From: Romboutsia maritimum
GTDB taxonomy: Bacteria; Bacillota; Clostridia; Peptostreptococcales; Peptostreptococcaceae
Length of the DNA: 64,000 nucleotides
Assembly (NCBI RefSeq): GCF_002251085.2
Contig: NZ_NOJZ02000002.1
Span: 62,001-126,000 of the forward strand
Direction of reading: 5' to 3'
In this document: positions 26,201-35,695 of the stretch, piece by piece
How the letters are laid out: the number at the start of each line of letters is the position of its first letter
How positions within the stretch are numbered: position 1 is the stretch's first letter
Program-made: the position numbers and the translations under genes
The notes under the pieces: model-generated
What the model saw: the letters and a program-made list of their open reading frames with translations, nothing else
What the model was told of the DNA's origin: nothing
Database searches by the model: none

Positions 26201-27619
26201 ATGAAGTGGAAAATAACATTTAGATATGTGTTATCAGTAGCAGCAGTTACAGTTATAATTTTAATTTTAAATATAATATTAGGTTTAATCATATTTAATT
26301 CTATTAAACATGATTCAAATCAAACTATAAATGAATATGTAAATGATCCAGAAAATATGACAAGGAATTTTGAAAAATATTTAATAAATAAAAGTAATGA
26401 TATAAATAAAATATATATAAATGATGAAGGTAAAAATATTTTAGATGAAGAAAAATTATGGATTCAAATATTAGATGAAGAAGGAAAAGAAATATACAAT
26501 TATAAAAAACCAAATGAGGTTAAAACTAAGCATACTCCGTTTGAATTAATTCATGGTTATAAGTATTCCGGTGGTATAGATAAAGGTTCTACTATATTTT
26601 TTGCCAACAAAAAAATGAACAACTATCAATATAGTTATATCATAGGATTTCCAATGTATGCTGTATCAAAAACAATATTTACATATACTACAAGCTTTAT
26701 ATCAGAATTTATTATCAATATTATAGGTGCATTTATTATAATAGATAGCATTATAGCAATCCTAATAGGTTATTTATTTAGCAAGACATTAACTAAACCA
26801 ATTAAAAGAATAATAGATGGAGTAGATGATCTATCAGAAGGTCGATATGAAAATTATTATAAAGAAAATGGAGTATATAAACCAGTATTTGGAAAGTTAA
26901 ATGGATTATCAGAAACGTTAAAAGATAATGAAGTAGAACGAAAAAAATTAGATTCTATGAGAAATGAGTGGATAGCTAACGTTTCTCATGATATAAAAAC
27001 ACCATTAGCATCTATAAAAGGATATTCAGAGCTTATAAGTGAAGATTATGACTTGTCCAATGAAGAAATAAAGAAATATTCGCAAATAATTAATAATAAA
27101 TCTGTATATATAAAAGAGTTAGTTGATGATTTAAATTTAACTATGAAATTAAAAAATGGATATACAAATATAGAAAAGAAAAGTAAAAATATAGTTAATA
27201 TAGTTAAAAACTGTGTAATAGATATATTAAATGAACCTAAGTATGAAAATATAGAAATAGATTTTGAATGTGAAAACGATGAAGTTTTTAGAAATGTGGA
27301 TGAAATGCTTATAAAAAGAGTAATAAATAATCTTTTATATAATGCAATAATACATAATAACAATAAAGTAAAAATCGATGTAAAAATAAAAGTAAATATT
27401 AGTTGTAAAATCATAATAGAAGATTTTGGAAAAGGTATAGCAAAAGAGGATTTAAAGTATATATTTGATAGATATTACAGAGGTACTAATACAGGTGAGG
27501 CTCATAAAGGTTCAGGACTAGGAATGGCAATAGCTAGAGATGTAATAATAGCTCATAATGGAGATATAAACATAGATAGTAAATTAGGTGAAGGAACAAG
27601 AATTGAAATAATTATATAA
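26201..27619 (+). CDS. Sensor histidine kinase
   Basis: 472 residues: two membrane helices (about 8-32 and 165-195) enclosing an extracytoplasmic sensor of ~130 residues, a HAMP domain (about 195-240), HisKA with NVSHDIKTPLASI (phosphoacceptor His263), and an ATPase domain with INNLLYNAIIHN, FGKGIAKED and GSGLGMAIARD. The kinase is complete and should act on the regulator just upstream. Unlike the first kinase in the window it has the simple two-helix layout. Confidence 0.92.
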   Translation: MKWKITFRYVLSVAAVTVIILILNIILGLIIFNSIKHDSNQTINEYVNDPENMTRNFEKYLINKSNDINKIYINDEGKNILDEEKLWIQILDEEGKEIYNYKKPNEVKTKHTPFELIHGYKYSGGIDKGSTIFFANKKMNNYQYSYIIGFPMYAVSKTIFTYTTSFISEFIINIIGAFIIIDSIIAILIGYLFSKTLTKPIKRIIDGVDDLSEGRYENYYKENGVYKPVFGKLNGLSETLKDNEVERKKLDSMRNEWIANVSHDIKTPLASIKGYSELISEDYDLSNEEIKKYSQIINNKSVYIKELVDDLNLTMKLKNGYTNIEKKSKNIVNIVKNCVIDILNEPKYENIEIDFECENDEVFRNVDEMLIKRVINNLLYNAIIHNNNKVKIDVKIKVNISCKIIIEDFGKGIAKEDLKYIFDRYYRGTNTGEAHKGSGLGMAIARDVIIAHNGDINIDSKLGEGTRIEIII

Positions 27620-27661
27620 TCTAACTATATATTACAAAAAATATACAAAAAAATTAAGATA

Positions 27662-27689
27662 TTGACATCAGTTTAATGAGTACTATAAT
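27662..27689 (+). promoter_or_regulatory. Consensus sigma-A promoter of the asparagine synthase gene
   Basis: TTGACA (27662-27667) and TATAAT (27684-27689) with a 16-base spacer. About 90 bases of leader follow before the ATG, without an obvious riboswitch. Confidence 0.78.
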
Positions 27690-27779
27690 AAGTATTATGG
27701 GTTAGTGTGCGAATTATTTTATAATAGTGTAAGCAATTATAGATAAAAGTAGAAAATTACAAATTAGGAGGAAATTAAT

Positions 27780-29621
27780 ATGTGTGGATTTGTAGGATTT
27801 TCCGATCATATTTCAAATAAAGATAAAGTACTAGATGATATGATGAACTCTATCATACATAGAGGTCCAAATCAAAAGGGTACATTTATAGATGAAGATG
27901 TAGCGTTAGGATTTAGACGATTAAGTATAATAGATGTAAATAATGGATTACAACCTTTATATAATGAAGATGAAAGTTTAGTTTTAGTATTCAATGGAGA
28001 AATATACAATTATAAAGAAATAAGAGAAGAGTTAATAGAAAAAGGTCATATATTTAAAACTCATACGGATAGTGAAGTTTTAGTTCATAGCTTTGAAGAA
28101 TTCGGAGAAGATATGGTAAAAAGACTAAGAGGTATGTTTGCATTTGTAATTTATGATAGAAAAACTCATAATATATTTGCAGCAAGAGATCATTTTGGAA
28201 TAAAACCATTTTATTATTACCAAGTTGAAGAGAATGGACAAAAAGGGCTATTGTTTGGATCTGAGATAAAGAGTTTCTTAAAACATCCTAGCTTTAAAAA
28301 AGAAGTTAATAAAGATGCTTTAAAACCATATTTAACATTCCAATATTCTGTATTAGAAGAAACTTTTTTCAAAGGTGTATTTAAGTTAAATCCAGGTCAT
28401 TATTTAACTTATAAAAATGGAAATTTAGAAATTAAAAAATACTGGGATATAGAATTTAATCAAAAAGATATATCTTTAGAACAAAGTATAAAAGAAATAA
28501 CAGAAGTAGTTGAAGAATCTGTAGAAGCTCATAGAGATAGTGAGGTGCCTCTAGGAGCGTTTTTATCAGGTGGAGTTGACTCTAGCTATATAGTATCTTG
28601 TTTAATGCCAGAAAAGACATTCTCAGTAGGATTTAAACAGGAAAAGTTTAATGAATCAGATTTAGCTAAAGATTTATCAGATATGCTTGGTATACAAAAT
28701 ATACAAAAGATAATAACATCTGAAGAATGTTTTGATAAATTATCTACTATACAATATTTTATGGATGAGCCACAATCAAATCCATCTTCAGTACCATTAT
28801 ACTTCTTAGCAGAACTTGCAAGAGAACATGTAACAGTTGTTTTATCAGGAGAAGGTGCTGATGAAATATTTGGAGGATATGAATGGTATGATGATGATGC
28901 AAGACTTAAAAAATATAAAAAACTACCTTATTTTATAAGAAAAAGTGCAGCAAGTGTAGCTAAAAAACTACCTCATTTTAAAGGAAGAACAACTATAATA
29001 AGAGGTGGAAGTCCAGTTGAAGATTATTTTATAGGTGAAGCTTTAGTATTTGAAGAAGATGAAGCAAAAGATGTATTAAAAGCTCCATATATAAAAGCAC
29101 CTTCTATAAAAGAAATAACTAAACCAATTTATGATAAAGTTAAGAATCAAGATGATGTAACTAAAAAACAATATATAGACTTAAAATTATGGTTACCAGG
29201 AGATATATTATTAAAAGCAGACAGAATGAGTATGGCTCATTCTATAGAATTAAGGGTTCCTTTCTTGGATAAAAAAGTTATGAAAGTAGGAGAATCTGTT
29301 CCTACAAAATATAAAGTAAATGATGAAAATACTAAGTTTGCTTTAAGAGAAGCAGCAAAAAGAAAGTTACCAGAGGCTTGGGCTAAAAGACAAAAAAAGG
29401 GATTCCCAGTACCTATAAGATTCTGGTTTAAAGAAGAAAGATATTATAATATAGTAAAAGAATCATTTACTAGTGATTATGCTAAAGAATTCTTTGATAC
29501 TACAAAAATAGTAGATTTATTAGACGACCATTATAATGGAAAAACTAATAATGCAAGAAAGATATATACAATTTATGTATTCTTAGTTTGGTATAAGAGA
29601 TTTTTCATAGATGAAAATTAA
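27780..29621 (+). CDS. asnB: Asparagine synthase, glutamine-hydrolysing (AsnB/AsnO type)
   Basis: 613 residues. The N-terminal glutaminase starts MCGFVGF with the nucleophile Cys2, then SIIHRGPNQKG. The synthetase domain carries the PP-loop LSGGVDSSYIVS (residues ~263-274). The length is close to Bacillus AsnO/YisO. It makes asparagine from aspartate, glutamine and ATP. In some clostridia related AsnB enzymes amidate peptidoglycan precursors, which is possible here but not testable by eye. Ribosome site AGGAGG is ideal, and the promoter is near-consensus. Confidence 0.9.
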   Translation: MCGFVGFSDHISNKDKVLDDMMNSIIHRGPNQKGTFIDEDVALGFRRLSIIDVNNGLQPLYNEDESLVLVFNGEIYNYKEIREELIEKGHIFKTHTDSEVLVHSFEEFGEDMVKRLRGMFAFVIYDRKTHNIFAARDHFGIKPFYYYQVEENGQKGLLFGSEIKSFLKHPSFKKEVNKDALKPYLTFQYSVLEETFFKGVFKLNPGHYLTYKNGNLEIKKYWDIEFNQKDISLEQSIKEITEVVEESVEAHRDSEVPLGAFLSGGVDSSYIVSCLMPEKTFSVGFKQEKFNESDLAKDLSDMLGIQNIQKIITSEECFDKLSTIQYFMDEPQSNPSSVPLYFLAELAREHVTVVLSGEGADEIFGGYEWYDDDARLKKYKKLPYFIRKSAASVAKKLPHFKGRTTIIRGGSPVEDYFIGEALVFEEDEAKDVLKAPYIKAPSIKEITKPIYDKVKNQDDVTKKQYIDLKLWLPGDILLKADRMSMAHSIELRVPFLDKKVMKVGESVPTKYKVNDENTKFALREAAKRKLPEAWAKRQKKGFPVPIRFWFKEERYYNIVKESFTSDYAKEFFDTTKIVDLLDDHYNGKTNNARKIYTIYVFLVWYKRFFIDEN

Positions 29622-29647
29622 ATTAATATCTTAATATAAAAATTAAG

Positions 29648-29696
29648 AGGATGTATTAAAAATATAATTTGTATACTTTTAATACATCCTTTTTAT
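29648..29696 (+). terminator. Terminator after asnB
   Basis: AGGATGTATTAAAA pairs perfectly with TTTTAATACATCCT, followed by TTTTT. It lies between convergent genes and may serve both strands weakly. Confidence 0.88.
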
Positions 29697-29730
29697 AATA
29701 CAATACAGATAGTATTGTGAAAATTATATA

Positions 29731-30966
29731 TTATATAAATTTCTGAAGATAATTATCTATAGATACAGCGATACTTTTAGCAGCTACAACAGCTTCAATA
29801 ACAGTACGAGCACCGTGGGCAACATCTCCACAAGCAAATACTCCTTCACGAGTAGTTTGACCTTTTTCATCAGTTAAAAGTAATCCACTATTTTTTGTAT
29901 CTAATCCTTTGTTATTAATAACTATAGTATTTCTAGCAACTTGGCTTACTGCTATTAAAACAGAATCACATTTATATAGTTTTTGACTACCTTCTACAGC
30001 TATTAGAGAAGTAGAACCATCCTCAGCTATAACTTTTTTTGTGTCTTCTAAAATTATTCCTCCATCAACTATTTCTACAGGAGACTTAAATGTATCAAAT
30101 AAAACTCCTTCGGATTTAGCTTCTTGAATTTCATGTTTAGTAGCAGTCATATCTTCAAAATCACGTCTATAAGCCACATGAACTTCTTTTGAACCATAAT
30201 ATTTAGCACTTCTAGCAGCGTCCATAGCAACGTTACCAGCGCCTATAACTATAACTTTGTCTCCTAAGTCATAGCTATTAGGAGTTCTTAAATAATTTAT
30301 GGCATAGTGAACATGACCAAGTGTTTCTCCGTTTATATTTAATTTTCTAGGATTCCATACTCCTGTACCTATGAAAATAGATTTATAACCATCTTCAAAT
30401 AACTTATCTAAAGTTACAACAGGACCTATTAAGGAATTTATTTTTATCTTTACACCAAGAGCTATTAGACGTTTGCGTAAAAGATCTATATTAGTTCTTG
30501 GTAACCTAAAATCAGGAATACCATAAGTTAATACTCCTCCTATTTTTTCATTTTTTTCAAATATAGTAACATCATATCCTCTTTCAGCTAATTCAAAAGC
30601 TACGGTAATACCAGCTGGCCCAGAACCTATTATAGCAACTTTGACACCGTTACTTTTAGGTTTAGAGATATTAATATTATCTAAATATTTAGTAGAAATT
30701 TCCTTTTCAATTTGATAAAAATGAACAGGTTCACCTTTTATACCTTTTATACAATTTCCCATGCATTGATTTTCATGAGGGCAAACTATAGCACATACAG
30801 CGGATAAGGGATTATTTTCAAATAATATCTTACCTGCCTCATCTAGCTTACCTTCTTTATATAAGTTGATAATATCTGGAATTGGAGTGTTTATAGGACA
30901 ATTTTTTTGACATCTAGGATTTTTACAAATAATGCATTTATTAGCTTCATCTAAAAGTTTAGTCAT
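29731..30966 (-). CDS. GltD-like NAD(P)-dependent oxidoreductase (FAD, Fe-S)
   Basis: 411 residues. The N-terminus has ferredoxin-like cysteines (CIICKNPRCQKNCP, then CAIVCPHENQCMGNC) for Fe-S clusters, as in the glutamate synthase small subunit and dihydropyrimidine dehydrogenase N-terminus. A first dinucleotide fold VAIIGSGPAGITVAFELAER (residues ~109-128) binds FAD, and a second, VIVIGAGNVAMDAARSA, binds NAD(P)H. No glutamate synthase large subunit is adjacent, so the electron acceptor is unknown. It could be NfnB-like or a stand-alone oxidoreductase. Confidence 0.85.
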   Translation of the reverse strand: MTKLLDEANKCIICKNPRCQKNCPINTPIPDIINLYKEGKLDEAGKILFENNPLSAVCAIVCPHENQCMGNCIKGIKGEPVHFYQIEKEISTKYLDNINISKPKSNGVKVAIIGSGPAGITVAFELAERGYDVTIFEKNEKIGGVLTYGIPDFRLPRTNIDLLRKRLIALGVKIKINSLIGPVVTLDKLFEDGYKSIFIGTGVWNPRKLNINGETLGHVHYAINYLRTPNSYDLGDKVIVIGAGNVAMDAARSAKYYGSKEVHVAYRRDFEDMTATKHEIQEAKSEGVLFDTFKSPVEIVDGGIILEDTKKVIAEDGSTSLIAVEGSQKLYKCDSVLIAVSQVARNTIVINNKGLDTKNSGLLLTDEKGQTTREGVFACGDVAHGARTVIEAVVAAKSIAVSIDNYLQKFI

Positions 30967-31338
30967 GATTTCACCTCTGTAGTTTATAATTATGAATTTA
31001 TGAAATTTTTTATATTATATCAAAAAAACGCAATTTATGACACTTTTAAGTTATAAAAATATAAAAAATAAAAAATTTGTTACAAAATAATTATATATTG
31101 CTATACTTTTTAATATTTCCTAAAATACTAAATCTAATATATATAAAGTTTATTTTGTTTTAAAAAGGTTTTTAGGTTTAATAAGTTATATTTATTAATA
31201 TACAGATTTTAATAATACAATAAATATTAAATTTTATTATACACCTTTATTTACTAATATTAGATATTTTAGTAATATTATATATGACATAATACTTGTT
31301 AAAGTAAATTAGTAATTAGGTTTTAGGAGGAAGAGTAA
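30967..31338. other. AT-rich divergent intergenic region
   Basis: About 370 bases between divergent genes. It shows a ribosome site (AGGTGA) for the minus-strand oxidoreductase and AGGAGG (31325-31330) for the plus-strand gene. I see no RNA element, repeat or further gene in it. Confidence 0.5.
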
Positions 31339-32205
31339 TTGTTAAAAAAGTTATTTAAGCGGATAAAAAGAAATCCATCATTAGAAAAAACAAAAGCTCA
31401 GGAAGAAATAGCTTTAACTGACACTTTAGATTTAGGTGAAGAAAATGATGTTATAGAAGAGTATAATATAGAAAATGAAGAAGAAGTAATAAAAAAAGAA
31501 GTAATAGAGGTAGTTGAAAAAGAAGAATTAGACAAAGAAGAAATTATAATAAGTGACGAACTAGAATTAGACCAAGTAATAGATGATAAAGAGTATATAA
31601 ATCATGTTAAAATAATAAGAGAAAAAAGTATAAAGGCAATAGATGTATATACAGAAGAAGAACAGTTATTTAAAACCCATAAAGAATGTAGCAAAAAATT
31701 AAAAGTTCCATTAGGATACATAAAAGAAAATTTAAAATATAGATATACGGATTATTTTGGTGAAGCAATTAATTTTTTAAGTAAAGAATTAAATTTAAAT
31801 GATATAGAAAAAAATGAATTTTCATATTTAGATGGAAATAAAACTCCATCAGAACTGTTTAATATGTTAAATAATAAAATTTTCACAGCAAATATTTCAG
31901 AAGATAAAAGAGATGAAATATTATCTAATAATAAAATAGAACCTATAAAAATGCATTATAAATTTGAATGTATAGATGAAGAATATGATGTTTATTTTGA
32001 AAAGTATAAGTCTATAATTAGAAGAGGTGGAAAGAAGAAAATAGAGCTTGTAAATAAAAAAGGCGAAGTAATAGATGTATTTAAGTCATTAGATGATTGT
32101 GCACAGTATTTACATAAAGAGAAAAATGAAGTGGTTGAGATGTTAAAGTTGGGTGAGGTAAAGTATGGAAGAAATGAAATAAGATATAGCTTAAGAAATA
32201 TTTAA
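31339..32205 (+). CDS. Unknown acidic protein with two NUMOD1-like motifs
   Basis: 288 residues, start TTG 31339 with AGGAGG 8 bases upstream. Residues 1-20 are basic, and 25-85 are very acidic (Glu/Asp runs). Two segments look alike: about 95-135 (IDVYTEEEQLFKTHKECSKK) and about 238-275 (VNKKGEVIDVFKSLDDCAQY). Both resemble the NUMOD1 type of small helix-turn-helix repeat found in GIY-YIG/HNH endonuclease contexts. No nuclease domain is visible. Function unknown; it could bind nucleic acid. It appears monocistronic. Confidence 0.5.
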   Translation: MLKKLFKRIKRNPSLEKTKAQEEIALTDTLDLGEENDVIEEYNIENEEEVIKKEVIEVVEKEELDKEEIIISDELELDQVIDDKEYINHVKIIREKSIKAIDVYTEEEQLFKTHKECSKKLKVPLGYIKENLKYRYTDYFGEAINFLSKELNLNDIEKNEFSYLDGNKTPSELFNMLNNKIFTANISEDKRDEILSNNKIEPIKMHYKFECIDEEYDVYFEKYKSIIRRGGKKKIELVNKKGEVIDVFKSLDDCAQYLHKEKNEVVEMLKLGEVKYGRNEIRYSLRNI

Positions 32206-32311
32206 TTCATAGTAAATTCATAAGAGTTTCGTTTTTTATTCACACGCTATTAAGTTGTGATGATGTAGAATAAATTAGAGAGTACAAAAGTGAAAATTTA
32301 GGAGGGTAATA

Positions 32312-33433
32312 ATGTCGGAAGATAAAAATCAAAATAATGATAATCAAGAACAATTCAAAGATAATGTAGTTAAACAAGAAAATTTAGAATCTAGTGAAAT
32401 AAAAGATGAAGAATTAGAAGAATTAAGAGAAAAATCTAAAAGAAATAAATTTAAAATTAAAAATAAGAAAGCAGTATTTATAACTACTTTAGTTGGGGTA
32501 TTATGTGTAGGAATAGGATTTGTATCGGGTAAAGAGGTTGGAAGAAAATTACCAGCAACTTCAAAACACTATAACTCTAGTAAAGTCATAGCAACAGTAG
32601 GTGAAGAAAAAATAACAGGTGAACAACTTAAGAAAAAAATGGAACCATTATTTTATTTAAATGGAAAGAAAGCAATGACTGATGAAGAAGTAAGTGCATA
32701 TGAATCTAAAATGATTGATTATATGACGACTACACAAGCTCTGTATTTAGAAGCTCAAAAGGAAAAAGTAACGGTAACTGATGATGAATTAAACTCAGAT
32801 TATCAGACTACAATGAGTAGCATTACTAAAGAATTTAAAATGACGGAAGATGAATATTTAAAGAAGTTTAATTTTACAAAAGAATCTATAAAGGAAGAAC
32901 TAAAGAAAGAGCTAATAGCTTCTAAGTATATAGGAACAGCTTCTGAGGTAAGCGATAAAGAAGCTAAAAATTATTATGATAAAAATAAAGACGAATTCTT
33001 ACAAGTAAGAGCATCTCATATATTAATAAAAAATATTGATGATCAAGGGAAAGCAGTAAGTGATAATCAAAAGAAAAAAAATAAAGAGCAAGCTGAAAAA
33101 ATATTAAAAAGAGCTCAAAGTGGTGAAGACTTTGCTACTTTAGCTAAAGAATACTCTCAAGATACTAGTGCATCTAATGGAGGCGATTTGAATTTCTTTG
33201 GAAAAGGACAAATGGTAGAAAGTTTTGAAAATGCTGTATTTAAATTAGAAAACGGAAAAATAGCAGATAAAGTAATAGAAAGTAATTATGGATATCATAT
33301 AATTAAAAAGACTGATGAAAAATATAATGGATTTGATGAAGTAAAAGAAGATTTAAAATATAAATTATCTTATGATAAACAAAGTAAAACAGTAACTAAT
33401 TTATTAAAAAAATATAATGTTAAAGTAAAATAA
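32312..33433 (+). CDS. Membrane-anchored peptidyl-prolyl isomerase, PrsA/SurA-like
   Basis: 373 residues: a charged cytoplasmic N-terminus (1-~48), one membrane helix (about 50-70), a SurA_N-like helical chaperone part (85-215) and a parvulin domain (about 225-335) with RASHILIKN, AKEYSQDTSASNGGDLNFFG and NYGYHIIKK. It should fold exported proteins outside the membrane. Unlike classical PrsA it has no lipobox and is anchored by the helix. Ribosome site AGGAGGG is strong. Confidence 0.85.
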   Translation: MSEDKNQNNDNQEQFKDNVVKQENLESSEIKDEELEELREKSKRNKFKIKNKKAVFITTLVGVLCVGIGFVSGKEVGRKLPATSKHYNSSKVIATVGEEKITGEQLKKKMEPLFYLNGKKAMTDEEVSAYESKMIDYMTTTQALYLEAQKEKVTVTDDELNSDYQTTMSSITKEFKMTEDEYLKKFNFTKESIKEELKKELIASKYIGTASEVSDKEAKNYYDKNKDEFLQVRASHILIKNIDDQGKAVSDNQKKKNKEQAEKILKRAQSGEDFATLAKEYSQDTSASNGGDLNFFGKGQMVESFENAVFKLENGKIADKVIESNYGYHIIKKTDEKYNGFDEVKEDLKYKLSYDKQSKTVTNLLKKYNVKVK

Positions 33434-33746
33434 GCATGAGACAATAATGTCTTTATTTAATCCAAATATGATTTTAGATTAAAGTTTAAAAGGAGCAAAG
33501 CACAAGTATAAAATATTTGAGTTAGCTCCTTTTTATTATAATCTAGATTTATCTAAGTATCTATGAGATTTACTAGTTATATAGAGGCTAAGAGTTTCAG
33601 AATCTATATAAAGTGGGTGATGTATACTTTTAAAGGGTTACCATGTATATAGAAAAAATAACTAGATATTATATTAGGGCTACATTAGATAAATTCTAGT
33701 AATAATATTTTAACCAAAATAACTAAAATTTATTATGGATATAGTT
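33434..33746. other. Intergenic region with one terminator
   Basis: About 313 bases. Apart from the terminator at 33488-33535 I see no gene or conserved RNA. The last 200 bases are plain AT-rich sequence before the stop of the minus-strand reductase. Confidence 0.5.
33488..33535 (+). terminator. Terminator of the PrsA-like gene
   Basis: AAAAGGAGC pairs with GCTCCTTTT, with a loop of about 28 bases and a T-run. Confidence 0.75.
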
Positions 33747-35309
33747 TTATATTTTATACTTTGAAGTTATCTGAGAAAGTTCATTAGCATGTTCATTTAA
33801 CCAATTATAAAAAGGTTTATTAGAATTAGCAACATGCTCTGCAATTTCAAATAGCATTTTAGGTAAATCACTAGATTTAAAATCTCCTAAAGAGTAACCT
33901 AATTTAGTATCATTAAGATTAAAACTACCACCTACATGTAGTTCAAATGCGTCTGTAGATTTACCATCAATATTTTTGATTTTTCCTGAAAGACCAATTG
34001 CACCAATTTGATGAACTCCACATGAATTTGAACATCCAGATATATAAATTCTAGGCATTGCATTTAAAATCGTATAGTCACCATTACAATTTTCTCTAAA
34101 ATAATCTATTATTTCATGAAGCATTTCTTGGCTATTTTGGATACCAATTTGGCATATAGGAATACCTATACAAGATATACTTTTTTCTAGACTAGTATTT
34201 CCACTTATTGAATTACTAACTTCTAATATTTTTTTAGCTTCATTTCCATCTAAGTTTAGTATATATAATCCTTCTGTCATAGCTAATCTAATCATAGGAT
34301 TTTTCACCTTATCTAATTCATACAATAAAATTTTTAAATCTTTAATTAATAATTGACCACCTATTGGATGTATATAAACGCTATATAGACCTTCTTGTTT
34401 TTGCTTAATTAATCTAGGATCAGATATATTTATTTTTATTCCTGGCTTAGAATAATCTATTGCTTCAGGATGTAAATCAAGTCCTCCTTTTTCTTTTTCA
34501 ATTTGAACAAATTCTTTGAATTTTTTTAGGAACATATCTTTTCCTAGTTTTTCAACTATATATCTTATTCTTGCCTTATTTTTATTTTCATAATTACCTT
34601 CAGTTATAAATAACTTAGTCATACCCTCAACATAATATAATACATCACAAGGTTTTATAAGCTCATCAAGTTCTAAAGATACAGCTGGATTTTTACCTAA
34701 ACCTCCACCTAGAAATACTCTAAAATAAGGTTCATTATTTCTTATAGTTGCAACAAATCCTAAATCCTGAATAGTACAATGAGCAGTATCTTTATTGGAA
34801 CTAGAATAAGAAACTTTTAATTTTCTAGGCAAGTGATAAGTTGGAATTTTACTTATGAAATATTTGTCAGTAGCAATTGCATATGGAGCAACATCAAAAG
34901 CTTCATATGGGTCGACGCCTGATAATGGAGATAAACCTACGTTTCTAGGAAAATTTCCACCACTACCACGAGTGAATATATCTTTATGTATACCTTCTTC
35001 CATTATATTACATAAATCATCTACATTAAGATTATGTAGTTGAATGGCTTGTCTAGTTGTTAAATGGATTTTATTTAGCTTATGTTTACTTGCCATTTGA
35101 TGTATGATATGTAGTTGAGCTCTAGACAATACACCACAAGAGAATCTTAAACGTATCACAAATAAATTTTTGTCTCTTTGGGCATAGACACCATATCCAC
35201 CAGAAAAGCCCTTATACTCCATCTTAGAAACTTCGTTGTTTATAAATTTTAAAGAGTATTCTTTAAAATTTGGTATTTCATCTAAGAAAATTTTTTTTAC
35301 ATTATCCAT
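33747..35309 (-). CDS. Siroheme-dependent nitrite/sulfite reductase
   Basis: 520 residues with two copies of the ferredoxin-like/nitrite-sulfite reductase half-domains. The early HLTTRQAIQLHNL stretch is the siroheme-binding region. The coupled 4Fe-4S/siroheme cysteines are seen as CIGIPIC (Cys-x5-Cys) and SGCSNSCGVHQIG (Cys-x3-Cys), both intact. It reduces nitrite to ammonia or sulfite to sulfide with electrons from ferredoxin; sequence does not separate these here. No partner subunit or siroheme gene is adjacent. Confidence 0.88.
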   Translation of the reverse strand: MDNVKKIFLDEIPNFKEYSLKFINNEVSKMEYKGFSGGYGVYAQRDKNLFVIRLRFSCGVLSRAQLHIIHQMASKHKLNKIHLTTRQAIQLHNLNVDDLCNIMEEGIHKDIFTRGSGGNFPRNVGLSPLSGVDPYEAFDVAPYAIATDKYFISKIPTYHLPRKLKVSYSSSNKDTAHCTIQDLGFVATIRNNEPYFRVFLGGGLGKNPAVSLELDELIKPCDVLYYVEGMTKLFITEGNYENKNKARIRYIVEKLGKDMFLKKFKEFVQIEKEKGGLDLHPEAIDYSKPGIKINISDPRLIKQKQEGLYSVYIHPIGGQLLIKDLKILLYELDKVKNPMIRLAMTEGLYILNLDGNEAKKILEVSNSISGNTSLEKSISCIGIPICQIGIQNSQEMLHEIIDYFRENCNGDYTILNAMPRIYISGCSNSCGVHQIGAIGLSGKIKNIDGKSTDAFELHVGGSFNLNDTKLGYSLGDFKSSDLPKMLFEIAEHVANSNKPFYNWLNEHANELSQITSKYKI

Positions 35310-35695
35310 ATGTTCACCTCTAAAATAAGATCGTATTTACTGATATATTATTGACCAGATTTTATATAAATATCAAATTTAAGATATAAAGTGTATTTTT
35401 ATTGAAAAAGTGTATTAACGTGTTAATATTTATTAAGCTATATTTGTAAATAAAAATATGAACTAAAATGTATATAATATATATAAAGATACATGTTTAA
35501 AATTAATTTAACATTGATATAGGTTTTAAATTTCAATTTTATGGTTTATAATTAAGAAAAAGTTAAATTAATATAATCTGTCTTTTTAGTCGTATAAATT
35601 TTATAATAAAAAATATTTAAATATAATAAACTTAAGAAATAATTTTAGGATAACAAATAACAGTTATATGAAAAAGATTAAAAGGAAGTGGATAA
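35310..35695. other. AT-rich divergent intergenic region
   Basis: About 385 bases between divergent genes, very AT-rich. A ribosome site (AGGTGAAC) for the minus-strand reductase and AAAAGGAAGTGG for the plus-strand gene are visible. No RNA element or repeat recognised. Confidence 0.5.

Noticed and set aside
27690..27779. Possible leader regulation of asnB like the T-box of asnS
   Set aside because: The leader is about 90 bases, with no T-box core, specifier loop or terminator.
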